Shown one piece after another: positions 61,349-64,000 of a DNA stretch of 64,000 nucleotides. Numbering within the stretch: position 1 is the stretch's first letter; the number at the start of each line of letters is the position of its first letter. The DNA lies in assembly GCA_026686845.1 (NCBI GenBank), contig JAIVEN010000014.1, positions 33,130,001 through 33,194,000 on the forward strand, written 5' to 3'. Under the pieces are notes generated by a model that did not search any database, was not told where the DNA came from, and saw nothing but the letters and a program-made list of their open reading frames with translations. A program made the translations under genes and the position numbers. This stretch comes from Adenanthera pavonina. Its lineage: Eukaryota > Streptophyta > Magnoliopsida > Fabales > Fabaceae.

Positions 61349-64000
61349 ATGGGTGTGAGACAAGTCATTAAGAAACTGGACGCGTTTCCTCGCGCAGAAG
61401 AGCACTTGTTGCATAAAACTAAATCTGGGGCTCTTGGTAATGACATAGCTGAGGAACTATATACGTTTGTGCTCTTTGTTCTTAGTTTATTGAAAACGAA
61501 AAAGATTTACAGCTACTTCTGTCGCTTCATCTTTTTTGCTTTTTTTTTTTCTTGCAGTCTCGATAATTGGTCTGACCATAATGGCGACATTGTTTCTGCA
61601 TGAACTGGGTTATTATCTTACAACTTACACAGTCCATCAGGTTTGCAACCTTGCATTCTCTCCTATTTTTTCCAGTTCTTTCATGCAGGTTCATTTTAAC
61701 TGGGAAAGGAGATAAATCAACACATCACGATTTATGTTCATATGCTTGTTAGCAATGCACTTTTCTCGTATCTTTCAGCTGTTTCAATTCTCCAGTAATT
61801 AGACACCCTTTAAAGCTACTTGGAGAAGCAGAAATTGTGTAACTAGCCATTACCTTACTCCCAATGACAGATATGGTCCTGTCTAGGAAGTAAAGTGACA
61901 AAAGGTGCATAGGTCAGTTTAGACAACGGCAAATATTTAAGGAGTGATTTTGAAGCAAATTCCAGTGGATGAAAATATGTTGTTTGATTTCTTCGAGCTG
62001 GTAGAATTGAAATTTTCTGACCCTTAAAATTTTTTATGTAGATTTTCTGTATTTTGTAGTTCAGTGTAAGTTCGGGAACACTAACTATAGACTAGTGAGA
62101 ACTGCTAATTGACTGTCGTGTGTGAAGCTCAAGCAGACTTCACTTACTATAGGACTGAAAGCCTTGATACCCAGCTGCGAGGTTAATAATAATGCTCTCC
62201 TGTGCTTTTGGAAATTCCTGGCTATTTCCGTTTTGGTATTTCTCTAGATAGGAGGATTTGAAGTTTTGGATTGTTCAGGATTATATTCTTGTACTTCCCT
62301 TTTTAATTTTTGATTCAAAATCCAATTGCCCAGAATTCTTATTTTGCTAAATCATTTTGAACGAATAAGGATTCCTCTAAGGTGAAGGCTTTTGTTTGGA
62401 CCATGGTACTTAACAGAATTAATATTACTAATCTAATTTAGACTTGTAGGGTTAATAAGGCTATTTCACTTGAGGTTTGGTTTGTGAGGTGTATTATCTT
62501 AGTTTAGAGACAAGTAGTGATTTTTTGTATTGTGATGTGGTGTATCTGAAATAGACTATTTGGCATCTCTAGTAGCTGTGGGTTTGGATGGTAGATTTCA
62601 AATTTTTTTTAGCCATTAAGTTCAAGCAAGGGTTTTGGGAGCATTAACAAGCATTAAGTCCTTTGGTAGATTGCTGTTTTTGCAGGCATTATGGTTAGAA
62701 CAGAGGGCAAGAGTTTTTAAAAAGTTTTGACATCATTTTCTCTGGGAAATAACTATTCTTTTGACCTCCCTGTGGGTTTCAGTTAATTATTTTATAGCTT
62801 TGGGAGGACTACATGTCACCTGTTGATGTATTACTTCGTCTTCTCATCAGTACAATCTTTCTATAGAAAGAATGATGGTTGTCAATATTACCTGGTTGTT
62901 AAACCTTTTGGTTTTCTTGGGGTAGTTCTTGATTGGTGGATCGCATAAGTTATCTGAAAATAAAATTTTCATTTATGCTCATCTTATGCAGATGTCAGTA
63001 GACTTGAAGCGTGGAGAAACACTTCCAATTCACATAAATATGACATTTCCTTCTTTACCTTGTGATGGTTAGCATGGTCCTTTCTTCTTCTTGAAGTTCC
63101 TGCAATTTTCTTATTGTTATCTATGTTTATTCATAATTCCTTATTCTTTTATCATAACAAAGATTCTGAATATATTTTTTATTACTGTTTGCAGTCTTAA
63201 GTGTAGATGCCATTGATCTGTCAGGCAAGCATGAAGTGGATCTGGATACAAACATATGGAAAGTAAGGCAGTCTGTTGGTTGTAACATTTCTTTTAACAT
63301 ATGTACAATTTCTTGAATGTTCTCTGCTTATTCTGGTCAAGCTCTTTTCATGTTGAGGAAACAAGGACTCCTTGCATTTCATCATGACACTGCTATTGAA
63401 GATTTCTCATAAGCTGAAATACCAAAGAGAGTTGACTATCTCTGGTGTTCTCTTATTTCATTCATAGTTCTAGACTTACATGAAATAAATAGAGGTACAA
63501 GACGTATGGGATTGGAATAACTTAGAGATAAGAATAAGATAATAACAAAGATAACAAATCAATTTCGAGCCCTAGGCATGCAGGATACTCGTTGGGAGAG
63601 CTTTGTTGCCATTGTGGTCATACATAGTTTGCTCTAGATTAGTCGGGGTCCAATATAACTACCGGATAATGGGTGGTTCAATCCAATAGAAAATAATAAT
63701 AGTCTTAGTAACAGGACATATCTTAACAAAATGAATCTTTTCATGTGATGCCTAACAACAGCCCCCCTTCAAGTTGGAGAGTGATTGATGTAGGACAAGG
63801 CAGGGGAATGGTAGAAAATAGACGAGAAAAGTAGAAAATTAAAAAGGAGGAAATTTACTCAACAAGTCTCAATAATATTTAATCAATAGCAAAAGAGATA
63901 ATATGAGTACACTAAAGGTCCTAGGGCTTATTTATAGAGTCTCAAATCCTACTCTAACTAGGATCTTTAAATAGTTTAAATCTGAAATAAAAATATTAAA
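61349..64000 (+). CDS. ERGIC/Erv41-Erv46 family cargo receptor, N-terminal exons (runs off window)
   Basis: Coding exons in the window are 61349-61436, 61558-61640, 62992-63067 and 63195-63262. All have GT-AG borders and continuous phase, giving the first 105 residues. The N-terminus (MGVRQVIKKLDAFPRAEEHL, then TKSGALVSIIGL) and the lumenal start (MSVDLKRGETLPIHINMTFP, SLPCDVLSVDAIDLSGKHEV) match the ERGIC N-terminal domain. Residues about 31-50 (SIIGLTIMATLFLHELGYYL) are the first transmembrane segment. Family members are ER-Golgi membrane proteins that form Erv41-Erv46-type complexes and cycle cargo in COPI/COPII vesicles, with a large lumenal domain and a second C-terminal membrane span. 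The remaining exons lie beyond the window. The last stretch, from 63263, is intron. Which subgroup it belongs to cannot be decided from this part. Confidence 0.87.
63430..64000 (-). mobile_element. Possible Copia remnant in intron 4 of the ERGIC-type gene
   Basis: On the minus strand, ctctccaacttgaagggggg (63760-63779) followed by ctgttgttaggcatcac looks like the end of Copia pol, its polypurine tract and an LTR start (TGTT...). The LTR would extend left to about 63430. The right part (63790-64000) is non-coding. No target duplication was visible, and the right edge is outside the window. Confidence 0.35.

Overview
This window is nuclear DNA from a plant, most likely a eudicot. It is AT-rich, its genes have many small exons with GT-AG introns, it carries a piece of the chloroplast gene ycf2, and roughly half of what can be classified is retrotransposon sequence (Copia of the SIRE/Maximus type, Ty3/gypsy-type LTRs, RTE-type LINEs, MITEs). 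I cannot name the species.

Layout. 1-12640: a nearly whole but decayed SIRE-type Copia retrotransposon on the + strand, whose 5' LTR is cut by the window edge. It has gag, pol, and an extra envelope-like reading frame between pol and the 3' LTR. An antisense solo LTR of the same family (4337-6625) splits the reverse transcriptase at its YVDD motif. 12641-17100: AT-rich intergenic DNA with a fold-back hairpin and a CCGG-rich inverted-repeat element. 17101-23232: a five-exon gene for an unrecognised plant protein with exact 87-residue tandem repeats. 23233-28149: intergenic DNA with a ycf2 insertion. 28150-40709: a seven-exon gene for a THUMPD1/Tan1-type tRNA acetylation cofactor. Its introns hold a truncated LINE, a MITE, and a three-level nest (SIRE solo LTR, then a small LTR, then a nearly full-length LINE). 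40710-44906: intergenic DNA with a local duplication. 44907-58920: a worn minus-strand Copia complex interrupted by a MITE, two gypsy-like LTRs and a 2-kb internal duplication. 58921-61348: intergenic. 61349-end: the first four coding exons of an ERGIC/Erv41-Erv46-type cargo receptor, continuing past the window.

The three genes are all on the + strand and have unrelated likely roles (unknown, tRNA modification, ER-Golgi transport). Nothing suggests they are functionally linked.

The most unusual signal is inside the SIRE-type elements. Dense arrays of an 18-bp dyad, AGGTTAT-N4-ATAACCT, and of a perfect 12-bp palindrome, TTTTCATGAAAA, occur in three places: upstream of the TATA box in two LTRs, and again just before a TATA box in front of the envelope-like ORF. 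This looks like a reusable cis-regulatory module. It is missing from a third LTR of the same family. All exon boundaries and family names were read by eye and not checked by database search.
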